This document shows positions 9,825-18,144 of a stretch of 54,243 bases of DNA, one piece after another (position 1 is the stretch's first letter; each line of letters opens with the position of its first letter). The translations under genes and the position numbers were made by a program. The stretch comes from Acidobacteriota bacterium (GTDB lineage Bacteria; Acidobacteriota; Terriglobia; Acidiferrales; UBA7541). The stretch is taken from NCBI GenBank assembly GCA_021812285.1, contig JAKAOH010000005.1, positions 1 to 54,243 of the forward strand. The letters are read 5' to 3'. The notes under the pieces were generated by a model. It saw nothing but the letters and a program-made list of their open reading frames with translations, did no database searches and had not been told where the DNA came from.

Positions 9825-10157
9825 CTATACCTCGACGCTCGAGCCCAGTTGCTCACTGAGCAGACGGCTCATCACCCGATCGAGCGTTTCGTTTGTTTTC
9901 TCAAGCGCGAACGCGCCGGCCGCGTCCGACCACCCCAATTTGAAGCTGGTGGAAAGCGCCGAAATCCAGATCTGGCGCACCGGCGAATTGGGACTGATCA
10001 CGAATCGCGCCTCTTCCGGCTCCTCGAACAGCACCTCAAGCTTTTCCGCTCCGCCTTCGACGTCGAAGCCGTGCTCGTCGGCCAGCTCAATGAGCCGCTT
10101 TTCAAGCCGCTCGAGCGCCGCGTCGGAACGCGACCGGAATTCATGCTCGTCCATCAC
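9825..10157 (-). CDS. cyaY: Frataxin/CyaY iron-binding protein
   Basis: The protein (110 aa; 109 if the second ATG is used) matches the CyaY/frataxin family in length and layout. An acidic N-terminal helix beginning MDEHEFRSRSD and EKRLIELADE is followed by a beta sheet with VEGGAEKLEVLF, then the conserved tryptophan in RQIWIS, and a C-terminal helix. Frataxins bind iron and modulate Fe-S cluster assembly on the IscS/IscU complex in the cytoplasm. Its place inside a periplasmic thiol-redox operon, 6 bp after tlpA and 2 bp before the dsbD(alpha) gene, is unusual. No isc or suf genes are in the window. Confidence 0.8.
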   Translation of the reverse strand: MMDEHEFRSRSDAALERLEKRLIELADEHGFDVEGGAEKLEVLFEEPEEARFVISPNSPVRQIWISALSTSFKLGWSDAAGAFALEKTNETLDRVMSRLLSEQLGSSVEV

Positions 10158-10163
10158 AGTTCC

Positions 10164-10724
10164 TCACAGCAACTTCTGAATGAGTTCGTTCACCGACTGC
10201 GGGTTGATTGGGCCGATCACCTTTTGCACCAGCTTTCCGTCCTTGGAAATGATGTAGCTGGTGGGGAATCCGATGCAGCAGCTGAATTTCGAGGCGATAT
10301 CCTGATTGCCGAGAACGATTGGATAGTTCATCGCCACTTTCCGCCCGTCCACGTCGAATTGCGGGTTCGCCGCGAAGGAAGCCACGGCCGCCTTGCCGTC
10401 TTCCATCGCCACGCCCAGCACGGTGAAACCTTTCTTGCCGTACTCCTGTTGGAATTTGATCAGGTCGGGAATTTCCGAAAGGCAAGGCTCGCACCACGTG
10501 CCCCAAAAATTCACCAGCACCACCTTGCCGCGATAATCGGAAAGGTTCACCGTTTGCCCGTTGAGATTCTGAAAACTCACCGCCGGCTCGGCCGGCAAAC
10601 TGGCCGTCCCTTTCGAAAGGTCCGGTTTGTCCAGCAGCGTATTGCTGCGGTCGCAACCCACCGCGATCGAGAGCAGCGCCAGCACCAGCACGATGTTCAA
10701 CCAACGACTCTTCCGTTCGCTCAT
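10164..10724 (-). CDS. TlpA/ResA-like periplasmic thioredoxin
   Basis: This 186-aa thioredoxin-fold protein reduces disulfides outside the cytoplasm, for example in cytochrome c maturation. The active site is W77-C78-E-P-C81, in the pattern VNFWGTWCEPC of the TlpA/ResA group. The N-terminal hydrophobic segment ends in SIAVGC, which could be a lipobox, though Ala at -3 is weak, so it may be either a lipoprotein or membrane-anchored. It follows ccdA by 13 bp; CcdA is the known electron donor for such proteins. Other members of the operon are cyaY and a DsbD alpha-domain protein. Confidence 0.9.
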   Translation of the reverse strand: MSERKSRWLNIVLVLALLSIAVGCDRSNTLLDKPDLSKGTASLPAEPAVSFQNLNGQTVNLSDYRGKVVLVNFWGTWCEPCLSEIPDLIKFQQEYGKKGFTVLGVAMEDGKAAVASFAANPQFDVDGRKVAMNYPIVLGNQDIASKFSCCIGFPTSYIISKDGKLVQKVIGPINPQSVNELIQKLL

Positions 10725-10737
10725 CCGCCCCTTGCTC

Positions 10738-11607
10738 CTACCGCGAAAATACGTTCAGAAAAGAAAGTTTGCCGGAAAGCCAGGTCAGCTGGTTCAGGTA
10801 AATCAACCCGCCCACGGCCAGCAGCAGCACGCCGCTGAAAACTTCCACGGCGTTAAGATGCCTTCGGAAACGCTTGTAAAAATGCAGAAAGCGGCTCAGA
10901 CCGAGCGCGGTCAGAAAAAACGGCAGCGCCAATCCGGCCGAATAGACGGCCAAGAGTCCCACACCGCGCCCGATCGTCTGCTGCGTCGCGGCCAGCGCGA
11001 GCACCGCGGCCAGAATCGGACCGATGCACGGCGTCCAGCCAAAGGCAAACGCGAAACCCATCAGGAATCCACTCAGCACGCCCGGCTTCCCTCCCAAATG
11101 GCGGAAACGGACGTCGCGATTCAGCCAGCGAGAAAGGAACGGACCGGCGAGGAAAATCAGCGACAGCGAAGCGAGGTGCACCGGCTCGATTTTCCCTCCG
11201 GCGAGCGCTGGTTGCACGCCCACCGCAACGGCCGCGCCCACGAGCAACGCGCCGACCACCAGCCCGACTTTCACCGGAATCTTCACCAGCCAGCCGATCA
11301 GGTGCAATCCGAAAAGCAGAATCACCGCGCCAGCGATCGGCGCCAGCATCGCCCTGTTCTGCACCAGGAATTGGCCGATCGCGCTCGCCGATGCCCCAAA
11401 GGCGATGAACACGATCGAAAACCCGGAGATGAACGCCGCGGCCGACGCCAGCAGCTGCCCCTGCGGCTTTTCTCCCTTTTGCAACTGGTCCACGCCGAGT
11501 CCGGAAAGCATCGAGATGTATCCGGGAACGAGCGGAAGCACGCAAGGCGAAAGAAACGAAATGATGCCGGCGACGAAAGCAGTCAGGATGGTGACGTGCT
11601 CAGCCAT
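10738..11607 (-). CDS. ccdA: CcdA-type cytochrome c biogenesis membrane protein
   Basis: CcdA carries electrons from cytoplasmic thioredoxin across the inner membrane to periplasmic thioredoxin-like proteins. The 289-aa protein has about seven to eight hydrophobic segments. The two redox cysteines are C22 in FLSPCVLPLVPGY and C194 in GWTPCIGPIL, matching the internally repeated motifs of CcdA and the DsbD central domain. It is the first gene of the minus-strand operon ccdA-tlpA-cyaY-dsbD(alpha). The upstream 113-bp gap to the amidase gene is where the operon promoter should lie; I could not pick a clear one. Confidence 0.92.
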   Translation of the reverse strand: MAEHVTILTAFVAGIISFLSPCVLPLVPGYISMLSGLGVDQLQKGEKPQGQLLASAAAFISGFSIVFIAFGASASAIGQFLVQNRAMLAPIAGAVILLFGLHLIGWLVKIPVKVGLVVGALLVGAAVAVGVQPALAGGKIEPVHLASLSLIFLAGPFLSRWLNRDVRFRHLGGKPGVLSGFLMGFAFAFGWTPCIGPILAAVLALAATQQTIGRGVGLLAVYSAGLALPFFLTALGLSRFLHFYKRFRRHLNAVEVFSGVLLLAVGGLIYLNQLTWLSGKLSFLNVFSR

Positions 11608-11720
11608 GAACCTCCTGTCATTCGATGCAACGGCCGGGGATTTCGCTTCCCCGCGGGTGCTGAAATGAATCTTTCAGTCACTCTCCGAGAAGTTTCCATT
11701 GTAGCAAGGCCTGTTCCGAA

Positions 11721-13163
11721 TCAGATGTTCTCCGGGTGCCGATTGTGCCAATCGGTCGCTTGCTCGTAGGCGTAGCCGATTCGCAGCAGCCGCTCTTCAC
11801 TCCACAGCGGCCCGATCAGCTGCAATCCGATGGGCAGCCCCTCGCGCGTGAATCCGCAGGGCAGCACCAGCGCCGGAGCGCCGGTGAAATTCGCCGGCCG
11901 GCAAAGCCGCAGGAGCGCGGCCCGCACCGTTTCCTCGCGGCCGTCAATTTCCACCGTCTTCCGGCCGAGCACCGGCGCGGCGATGGGCGTCGCCGGAACG
12001 AGTAGCGCGTCGAACCCTTCGATCATTCGATTCCAGTCCCGGCGCGCCTGCCGCATCCGATCGATGTCGGCGAGATAGTCCGCCGCTCGAATTTCGCCGC
12101 CGCGTTCGAGCAGCCGGCGCACGTCTTCGCCGTACTCGGTGGCGCGAGCCGGGAAATAGCCAGCGCTCTGGTGATAATGCCGCGCTTCGGCAAACGCGAT
12201 TTCCGCTGCGGCTTCGACCGACGGCCCGGTCTCGGGCAGCGAAATTTCCTGAATTTTCGCGCCGAGTCGTTCGATTACCCGCGCGGCAGCTTCGACGCTT
12301 GCGGCAACATCCGGGGACACGGCGTCAAAAAAATGTTCGCGCGGCAAACCGATCCGCAAGCGACCCAAAGGCCGGCGCAGGGAATGCGCGAAATCCCCAG
12401 GAGGATTCGGCGCGGCCAAGGTCGCGGGATCGCGCCGGTCGCGGCCGGCGATGGCGCTCAGCAGCCACGCGGCCGCGGTGATACTGGTTGCCATGGGGCC
12501 GACGTGGTCCAGGCTGACGGAAAGCGGCAACACGCCGTAGCAGCTCACTCGCCCGAAAGTGGGTTTCGACCCAACCACGCCGCAGAGCGACGGCGGAATC
12601 CGCACTGAACCGCCGGTGTCGGAACCAATCGAACCCCAGGCGATTCCGGCGGCAAGCGACGCGGCCGATCCGCCGCTCGAACCACCCGTCATGTGGCGTG
12701 TATCCCAGGGATTGCGCACCGCACCGTAATGCGGATTTTCCGAGGTCACACCGTAAGCGAACTCATGCAGATTCGTTTTTCCGATGACGATCGCGCCGGC
12801 TCGCCGCAAACGGCGGGCTACTGTCGCGTCCTCATCGGGAACGAATCGTTCCAGCAGGCGCGAACCGGCCGTGGTCGGAATGCCGCGCGTCCAGATGTTG
12901 TCCTTGAGCGAAATGGGTATGCCGTGAAGCGGTCCGCGGCGCTTTCCGCTTCGCAGCTCGCGTTCGGCTCCGAGCGCCTGCCGCCTGGCCGACTCCAAAG
13001 AAAGCGCCAGAAAGGCGTTCAGGCGCGGATTCAGCCGCTCAATGCGCCGCGCGGCCAGGCCCACCAGATCCACCGGGGAAACGTCGCCGCGGGCGACGAG
13101 CGGCGCGAGATTTTCCAGCTTCATCCACGCCAGCGACGTTTCGTCGGGCGAGCTGCGCCTCAA
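11721..13163 (-). CDS. Amidase of the amidase-signature family
   Basis: The protein (480 aa from TTG 13163) is an amidase-signature hydrolase with the Ser-cisSer-Lys triad: a lysine in SLKDN near residue 87, GGSSGGSAA, and GSDTGGSVR. It looks like GatA, the glutaminase subunit of Asp/Glu-tRNA amidotransferase, but there is no gatB or gatC nearby, so a stand-alone amidase is more likely; the substrate is unknown. The open frame starts at TTG 13163, sharing TTGA with the lptD stop codon. An ATG at 13124 (MKLENLAPL) is a good alternative start. It is probably translated from the lptD message. Confidence 0.85.
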   Translation of the reverse strand: MRRSSPDETSLAWMKLENLAPLVARGDVSPVDLVGLAARRIERLNPRLNAFLALSLESARRQALGAERELRSGKRRGPLHGIPISLKDNIWTRGIPTTAGSRLLERFVPDEDATVARRLRRAGAIVIGKTNLHEFAYGVTSENPHYGAVRNPWDTRHMTGGSSGGSAASLAAGIAWGSIGSDTGGSVRIPPSLCGVVGSKPTFGRVSCYGVLPLSVSLDHVGPMATSITAAAWLLSAIAGRDRRDPATLAAPNPPGDFAHSLRRPLGRLRIGLPREHFFDAVSPDVAASVEAAARVIERLGAKIQEISLPETGPSVEAAAEIAFAEARHYHQSAGYFPARATEYGEDVRRLLERGGEIRAADYLADIDRMRQARRDWNRMIEGFDALLVPATPIAAPVLGRKTVEIDGREETVRAALLRLCRPANFTGAPALVLPCGFTREGLPIGLQLIGPLWSEERLLRIGYAYEQATDWHNRHPENI

Positions 13164-15433
13164 AAGATTTTCTCCCGACGACCGATATTGCCGAACGTGC
13201 CGATATTGGCGATTTGCAGCGCGATGCGAAACTGATTTTCCGTGCGCAGCGGGCCGAGCGCCAGCCGCCGGTATTCAAAAGCGATGCCGCAGCAGGAGCC
13301 GTTGTAGCCGATTTCGGCGATCTGGTTCTGGAACAACTGCTGGCGGGCGTCGTAGCTGATGCCGAACGACGCGTTCCAGCCCTGCCGACTCATATCGCCG
13401 AACCCCGCCAGCGAGCGGATCTGGTTCGACCGCGGCTGCAGCAACGGGTTCGTGTGGACGTCGAAGTGAGCGAGCGTGAGAAACGTTTCGCGCCACGGCC
13501 GGATTTTCACCAGCGTTCCCGTAGCCACCAGCTTGCCGCGAATCGGGTCAACATCCTGGCGAAACTGGATGTCCCAGCGGCCGCCGGGCGTGATCCGCAG
13601 GTCGCTGATCACCGGAGAAAACGAGCGGGCTCTATCGGCGAAGGCGAAAGGCGTGAGCGAATCGAGCGCCTGAAAGACATTCCTCTGGCCGGGAACCAGC
13701 GCGCCTCCGAAGGTTGGATCGAAGAAGTATTTCTGCGCCACTTTCCAGCTGACCAACTGAGAGGCCGAACCGCTGGCGGAGCGATGGAACAGGCGCTGCG
13801 TGATCGAATATTCGATTTCGTTGGTATCGGTGAGCGTCTCGTCCTGAGTGAAGGGGATGATTTGCGAAAAATCATTCACGCCGTTGACGTCGCGATACTC
13901 GAAATCAGGCTCGATCACGTGCTTCCATCGCGAGTCCGAGCTGCCCCACTCGCGCGCCAGGGACGGCGGCCGGACGTCAATGGTCAACTCCTCGGTTGTG
14001 CGGTCGAGCGGGGAATTGATCACCTGGCCGTTCGGCTCCTGCCGCGCGCCGTAGCGGGTGGTCCGCGCGACGAACCGCGACGTGACGCCCAGCCACGGTC
14101 CCCAGTGCAGCGGAAGCGTGAGCGAGGGAGCCGCTTCGGTTCGCTGCACCGCCGGGCCGGTATCAGTCGCCGGCAGCCCGCTTTCGCTGCGGTGCATTGC
14201 GTCGGCGAAAAGGTCGAACCCGAAATACAGCGGCACGTGGCGGAATAGAGGCCGGTCGATCGAACTGAAGCGGGCTTCGGGCGCGCGGCGCACCACCACG
14301 GATTGTTCGGGAGAAATCGTGAGGAAATTGTTGTAATTCAGCGCGGCGAAATCGAGGCTGTATCCGTCGAAATGGCGCGCCACGAAAGCCGAACTGCGCA
14401 CTTCGGGGTTCACCGCCTGGGAAAACGTCTCCGAAAACGCCAGCCGGAATTGCAGCGAACTGAGTTGGTTCAGATCGGCGGCCAGCCGCCAGCCGTCGCC
14501 GAACAGCGCGCTGAGCTCTTCGTGGGCATCGTAGCCGCCCTGCCGAATGGTCACTCCTCCGGGCCCGGCGAAGCCGCGGTCGCTGACGCCGAAATAGCTC
14601 GCTGAAAATCGCACGTTTTTGGCCGGAGTGGCCCGCAGACTGGCCCTCTCGCTCCAGCCGCGGCTGCTGAAATACTGGCCGCCGAGCGTCATATCCATCC
14701 AGTTCGTCGGCGCCCAGTAGTAGGAATCGCCCAGGACGAAGCCCTTGAGCGACGATTCGCCGACGTCGGGAATCAGAAAGCCCGATTCGCGCAGATTTTT
14801 TCCAATCGCCAGCTTCGCGTAGGGCAGGTAAAAGAGCGGGATCGAAAACATCCGGAAATCGGCCCCGTGCAGCGTGACCGAACGATTCACCTGCATCACC
14901 GCGCGCCGCGTGTAGAACTTCCATTTCGGGCGTTTCGGATCGCAGACGGTGAGCCAGGCGTTGTGCACCACGTAGGTTTCGTCGTTCAGCCGCTCGACGC
15001 GGCGCGCGGCGAAGCTGAGCGGATTGGGGCTGACCAGCAGCGCGGAATTCGGCGAGCGGGTGGCGCGAATCGCGCCGCGAACGTCTTCGAACGCTCCCTT
15101 GCCGGTCGCCAGATCGTACCAGCCGCTCGCCGCTTCGATCGTCTGGCCACGGTATTCCAGGCGAACGTGGCCGGTGAGCTCGACGTGGCGCGTTTTCTCG
15201 TTGTAGCTCAGGTGATCGGCCTCGAGCGTCGCCGCGCCATAGCGGAAAACGACGTTGCCGTCTGCGTAGTACATCGGGCCGACTTTTCTCTGGCGGTCCG
15301 CTTCGAGTTCGAACGAGCGGATTCCGGAAGGCTTTTGCCGCTTCGGCGCGGCAAACATGGAGGGACAGAACGGCATCAGGGCTAAAACGAGCACCAAAAA
15401 GCCATGTCTGTTTCGCTTCTCGTGACCCTTCAC
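13160..15433 (-). CDS. lptD: LPS-assembly outer membrane protein LptD
   Basis: LptD is the outer membrane barrel that, with LptE, inserts lipopolysaccharide into the outer leaflet. The protein is about 757 aa. A signal peptide (hydrophobic core LVLVLALMPF, then MFAAP) is followed by an OstA/LptA-like periplasmic domain (residues ~30-160, with repeated YADGNVVF and TGHVRLEY-type strands) and a large beta-rich barrel region containing FYLPYAKLAIG and many aromatic strand ends. I chose the GTG at 15433 because the signal peptide follows directly; a GTG five codons earlier is also possible and a longer open frame exists upstream. Its stop overlaps the amidase start by 4 nt. The RDD gene is divergent. 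Confidence 0.9.
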   Translation of the reverse strand: MKGHEKRNRHGFLVLVLALMPFCPSMFAAPKRQKPSGIRSFELEADRQRKVGPMYYADGNVVFRYGAATLEADHLSYNEKTRHVELTGHVRLEYRGQTIEAASGWYDLATGKGAFEDVRGAIRATRSPNSALLVSPNPLSFAARRVERLNDETYVVHNAWLTVCDPKRPKWKFYTRRAVMQVNRSVTLHGADFRMFSIPLFYLPYAKLAIGKNLRESGFLIPDVGESSLKGFVLGDSYYWAPTNWMDMTLGGQYFSSRGWSERASLRATPAKNVRFSASYFGVSDRGFAGPGGVTIRQGGYDAHEELSALFGDGWRLAADLNQLSSLQFRLAFSETFSQAVNPEVRSSAFVARHFDGYSLDFAALNYNNFLTISPEQSVVVRRAPEARFSSIDRPLFRHVPLYFGFDLFADAMHRSESGLPATDTGPAVQRTEAAPSLTLPLHWGPWLGVTSRFVARTTRYGARQEPNGQVINSPLDRTTEELTIDVRPPSLAREWGSSDSRWKHVIEPDFEYRDVNGVNDFSQIIPFTQDETLTDTNEIEYSITQRLFHRSASGSASQLVSWKVAQKYFFDPTFGGALVPGQRNVFQALDSLTPFAFADRARSFSPVISDLRITPGGRWDIQFRQDVDPIRGKLVATGTLVKIRPWRETFLTLAHFDVHTNPLLQPRSNQIRSLAGFGDMSRQGWNASFGISYDARQQLFQNQIAEIGYNGSCCGIAFEYRRLALGPLRTENQFRIALQIANIGTFGNIGRREKIF

Positions 15434-15642
15434 GCCGTGGCTCACTGAACGCAGGAGGAAGCTTAGCCTAGCATGGGCGCGAAAATACGGGCAACGCTGG
15501 CCTTGGTCCAAGAGCCGCATGGAGCGGCAGAGTTGCTTGTTTGGCGACACGCTTCCGCGCTCTTCTGTTCCTCTTTTACTTCGTTTCCGGCTAGGATGGA
15601 GTTCCCGCGATCTGCAGCGCACGAGGAAGGACAGGGGGAACA

Positions 15643-16542
15643 GTGTGTCCACATTGCGGCGCTGCCAGTCCGGGGACCGGCCTCTGGTGCCCGTTCTGCC
15701 GCGCCCCTCTCATCGCCGGAAACAGCGGCCAAACTCGCGCGTCCACGCCGCGTGAAAACCGCGTTGCGGTTGAGCGCGGCGTCGAGCTTGCCGAAGCCGC
15801 TCCCTCGACCGAGCCGCAATGGCGGCTCGAACTGGGCCGTAAGCTGGATGCTTACCGCGTCCGCAACGGCCAGAGCCTTCCCAAGCCGCCGCAACCGAGC
15901 CTGCCATTTCCCGAAATGAAGCCCGCCGATGCCCGGCGAGTGGCGGCGTCCACGCCTCCGGCGCCGAAGCTGGCCGTGCCCGCAGCGAAGGGGCAACCCG
16001 GCGCAACGCGTGGACCCGAGCGCCTGACCATTTTCGTTCATCAGCCCGAGCTTGATTTTTCGACGGGAACGACTTCGTCGCCCAATCACGGGCTTGTGCC
16101 GGTGGCGGGACTTTCCCGCCGGGCATGGGCGTGGCTGGTGGACATGGGCTTTCTTTTGACGTGTTGGGGGCTGTTTATTGGACTGGTGGCCGCGCTGGGT
16201 GTGCCGATTGGTTCGGGCCGCTTGGAAATGGCCGTCTGGCTGGCGATCCTTTTCCTGCTCTACGCGCAATATTTCGGCATTTTTACCGCGTTCGTCGGCG
16301 CCACGCCGGGCATGCGGATCGCGGGCCTGCGCGTGGTGAGTTTCGACGGCAACCCGCCGACGCCGCGGCAGCTGCTCTGGCGGACGCTGGGCTATCTGGT
16401 CGCCGGCGGCGCGGGAATGCTGGGCTTTTTGTGGGCGCTGTGGGACGACGAAAAGCTGTGCTGGCAGGACCGCACCTCGCAGACGTACGTGACCGCGCTC
16501 GTACCCATGCCCGAGCAGCACGCCGCCGAAGTTCGCCGCTGA
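15643..16542 (+). CDS. RDD-family membrane protein with N-terminal zinc ribbon
   Basis: This 299-aa protein begins with a double CxxC zinc ribbon (CPHC and CPFC within the first 20 residues). A long Pro/Ala-rich linker follows up to about residue 155, then an RDD domain. The RDD part starts with SRRAWAWLVD, contains hydrophobic segments near 160-185 and 195-225, and has the conserved TPGMRIAGLRVV-type segment before a last hydrophobic stretch near 255. RDD proteins are poorly understood; some have been linked to ion transport. The GTG at 15643 is preceded by a purine-rich AGGGGGAA sequence. It is divergent from lptD and followed by a gene-free region. Confidence 0.8.
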   Translation: MCPHCGAASPGTGLWCPFCRAPLIAGNSGQTRASTPRENRVAVERGVELAEAAPSTEPQWRLELGRKLDAYRVRNGQSLPKPPQPSLPFPEMKPADARRVAASTPPAPKLAVPAAKGQPGATRGPERLTIFVHQPELDFSTGTTSSPNHGLVPVAGLSRRAWAWLVDMGFLLTCWGLFIGLVAALGVPIGSGRLEMAVWLAILFLLYAQYFGIFTAFVGATPGMRIAGLRVVSFDGNPPTPRQLLWRTLGYLVAGGAGMLGFLWALWDDEKLCWQDRTSQTYVTALVPMPEQHAAEVRR

Positions 16543-17374
16543 ACTCCCTTCCACGCCGAGCGGCGCGAGCGAAGCGCTCCGCTGCGGTTGCCAAAGCTTC
16601 CCCAGGCAATGATTTTGGGGCCGTCCTGTCAGCACGAAAAGCCGCCTGTTTGGCCAAGAGCAAACATTGGTTGGTGGAATTTTTTTGCTGCGGCAGGGTG
16701 TCACAGGTGGTCGAGCAAAAAAAACAGTAGGTGGCTTTGTTTCAACGAGATAATTTTTCCAGGGTGTCACTTTTTGAGCCTCTTTCGAGTGGGCTTCGGC
16801 CCGCGAAGCGCTTGCCCGGATCGCGGAACCGCTGCGCAAGGCGGAGGGTGTCACTCGCGGGGCCTGGCGGAATGGGCTTCTTTCTCCTGTAATGCCCGTA
16901 TTTTCAATGGAATACACCCAACTGGGTGGACGGTGGAGGGCGTCACGAGAGCGGTGTTTTGTTTCTTCTCGATTCGCTCGAAAGCTGCATTGGTATTGGG
17001 GATTTGTTGACCGAGCGGATTTGGGCCGGTCACCCTGGGGCTTTGCGGCTCCCGTGGGCTCGAATGGAACGGTGACGGAAGTTCGGACCATGAGTTTCCT
17101 TCTCCAGCTGCTTCCCGGCATGAGGTGCTTCCTCCTTTGCGCGGGTGATCGGCCGCCTTCTTTCAGCAAGCGACGACATTTTCGCGCGATGCGGCTCGGA
17201 GCGCGAGGGGTGGCTCTACGTAAGGAGGGACTGGGCTTTCTTTCCGTTGTGTTGAGAATGATCGGTAGCGGGTTCCGGCGGCTGCGGAGGACGGCGCCAC
17301 TTGGCGGAATCCACACCTTTTGCGAACGGCGCAAAGAGTGAGGCAACCGCAAGTGCAAAGTTAGCCGCGACCGG
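16543..17374. other. 830-bp region without a recognisable gene
   Basis: I find no gene with convincing coding character on either strand. The stretch has homopolymer runs, a lower GC content than its surroundings and four copies of a GGGTGTCAC-like motif (listed as a repeat). It could be the remains of decayed mobile DNA, but no transposase fragment was recognised. It ends at the 3' end of the minus-strand membrane-protein gene. Confidence 0.5.
16696..16946 (+). repeat. Four dispersed direct copies of GGGTGTCAC
   Basis: GGGTGTCAC occurs at 16696-16704, 16762-16770 and 16846-16854, and GGGCGTCAC at 16938-16946, all on the plus strand. Start-to-start spacings are 66, 84 and 92 bp, so this is not a regular tandem array or CRISPR. 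The sequences between copies do not obviously match each other. Insertion-sequence ends often carry TGTCA-type tips, so nested or decayed element ends are possible; binding sites for a regulator are another option. Confidence 0.5.
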
Positions 17375-17944
17375 CTACTTGGGTCGGCGTGGGAGTTTCG
17401 GAAAGGCCGCACTTGTCACACGAGCTTCGAAGGGCGCGGCCCCCGGCCGTGGAGTCCGGCCCCACGGGCGCACCGCGAGGAGGGGCAGCGAGACAGTAGC
17501 GGCTAAGACTGAGAAGATCATCCCGTTTAGGACCGCAATCCAAATGGTCATTGGAGGGAAAATGCAGAAGACGGCCAGCCAAACGCCGCGAGTGGCGACA
17601 TCTGGCTGGGGTACGGTGTGGAGGACGACGGAGGGGAGAAGCATGAAGGTCGGGCCTAGAATGTACACGCCAGCCAGCGCCCAAGCCCATCTTGGCTCGG
17701 TTCGGAGTCCTTTCCAGCAAACCGCTCCCAGCAGGGCGAGGCCGGCCAGCGGTGCGAGGTTCAGCGTCCAGAGGCCCGCGGCCTGGTGCAGGACCAGGGA
17801 AACAATCGCCGCAGGCAGCCAGAAAGAAACCCCTCCTGCCGCCGCCCAGCCAATTGCGCTCCTCGTGGCCCACCCTGCGCTCGGTCGGGCTGGGTCGCCG
17901 CGGTTCAGCCGGTTCATTTTCTCACGGCGCATGCGCATCAGCAT
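17375..17944 (-). CDS. Small multi-pass membrane protein of unknown function
   Basis: I do not recognise this 189-aa protein. About four to five hydrophobic segments are visible, including AIVSLVLHQAAGLW, LAPLAGLALLGAV, WAWALAGVYILG and MTIWIAVLNGMIFSVLAA, with a basic, proline-rich C-terminal tail. The pattern is that of an integral inner-membrane protein. Several ATG codons are clustered at the start (17944, 17938, 17932, 17920), so the exact start is uncertain. A partly overlapping frame on the same strand lacks these features and was rejected. Neighbours give no hint of function. Confidence 0.5.
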   Translation of the reverse strand: MLMRMRREKMNRLNRGDPARPSAGWATRSAIGWAAAGGVSFWLPAAIVSLVLHQAAGLWTLNLAPLAGLALLGAVCWKGLRTEPRWAWALAGVYILGPTFMLLPSVVLHTVPQPDVATRGVWLAVFCIFPPMTIWIAVLNGMIFSVLAATVSLPLLAVRPWGRTPRPGAAPFEARVTSAAFPKLPRRPK

Positions 17945-18144
17945 GATACTGCCGAGCGGGCTGCTGCGGTAAGATTCTCGCGGTTTGGGCGCCGCTGAAC
18001 TGCCCTTTTACCATGCCAACTGCTAGACTGAAAGCGTGAGGCAGGGATTCCTCAACCAGAAATTGGGCAAGCGCGCGAGCTACCGAGACCGCTTGCAGAA
18101 GGCGGCACGGCCGGCGCAGGACATTCCTCGATCTCCGCAAGGCC

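Noticed and set aside
11721-13163. GatA subunit of Asp/Glu-tRNA amidotransferase
   Set aside because: The active site fits, but no gatB or gatC is nearby and the gene is coupled to lptD, so I call it a general amidase.
16696-16946. CRISPR array
   Set aside because: The repeated unit is only 9 bp and its spacing is irregular; no cas gene is nearby.
15463-17412. A 650-codon minus-strand frame across the RDD gene and the gene-free stretch
   Set aside because: It is basic and low in complexity, has no domain, and passes through the repeats and a real gene on the other strand.
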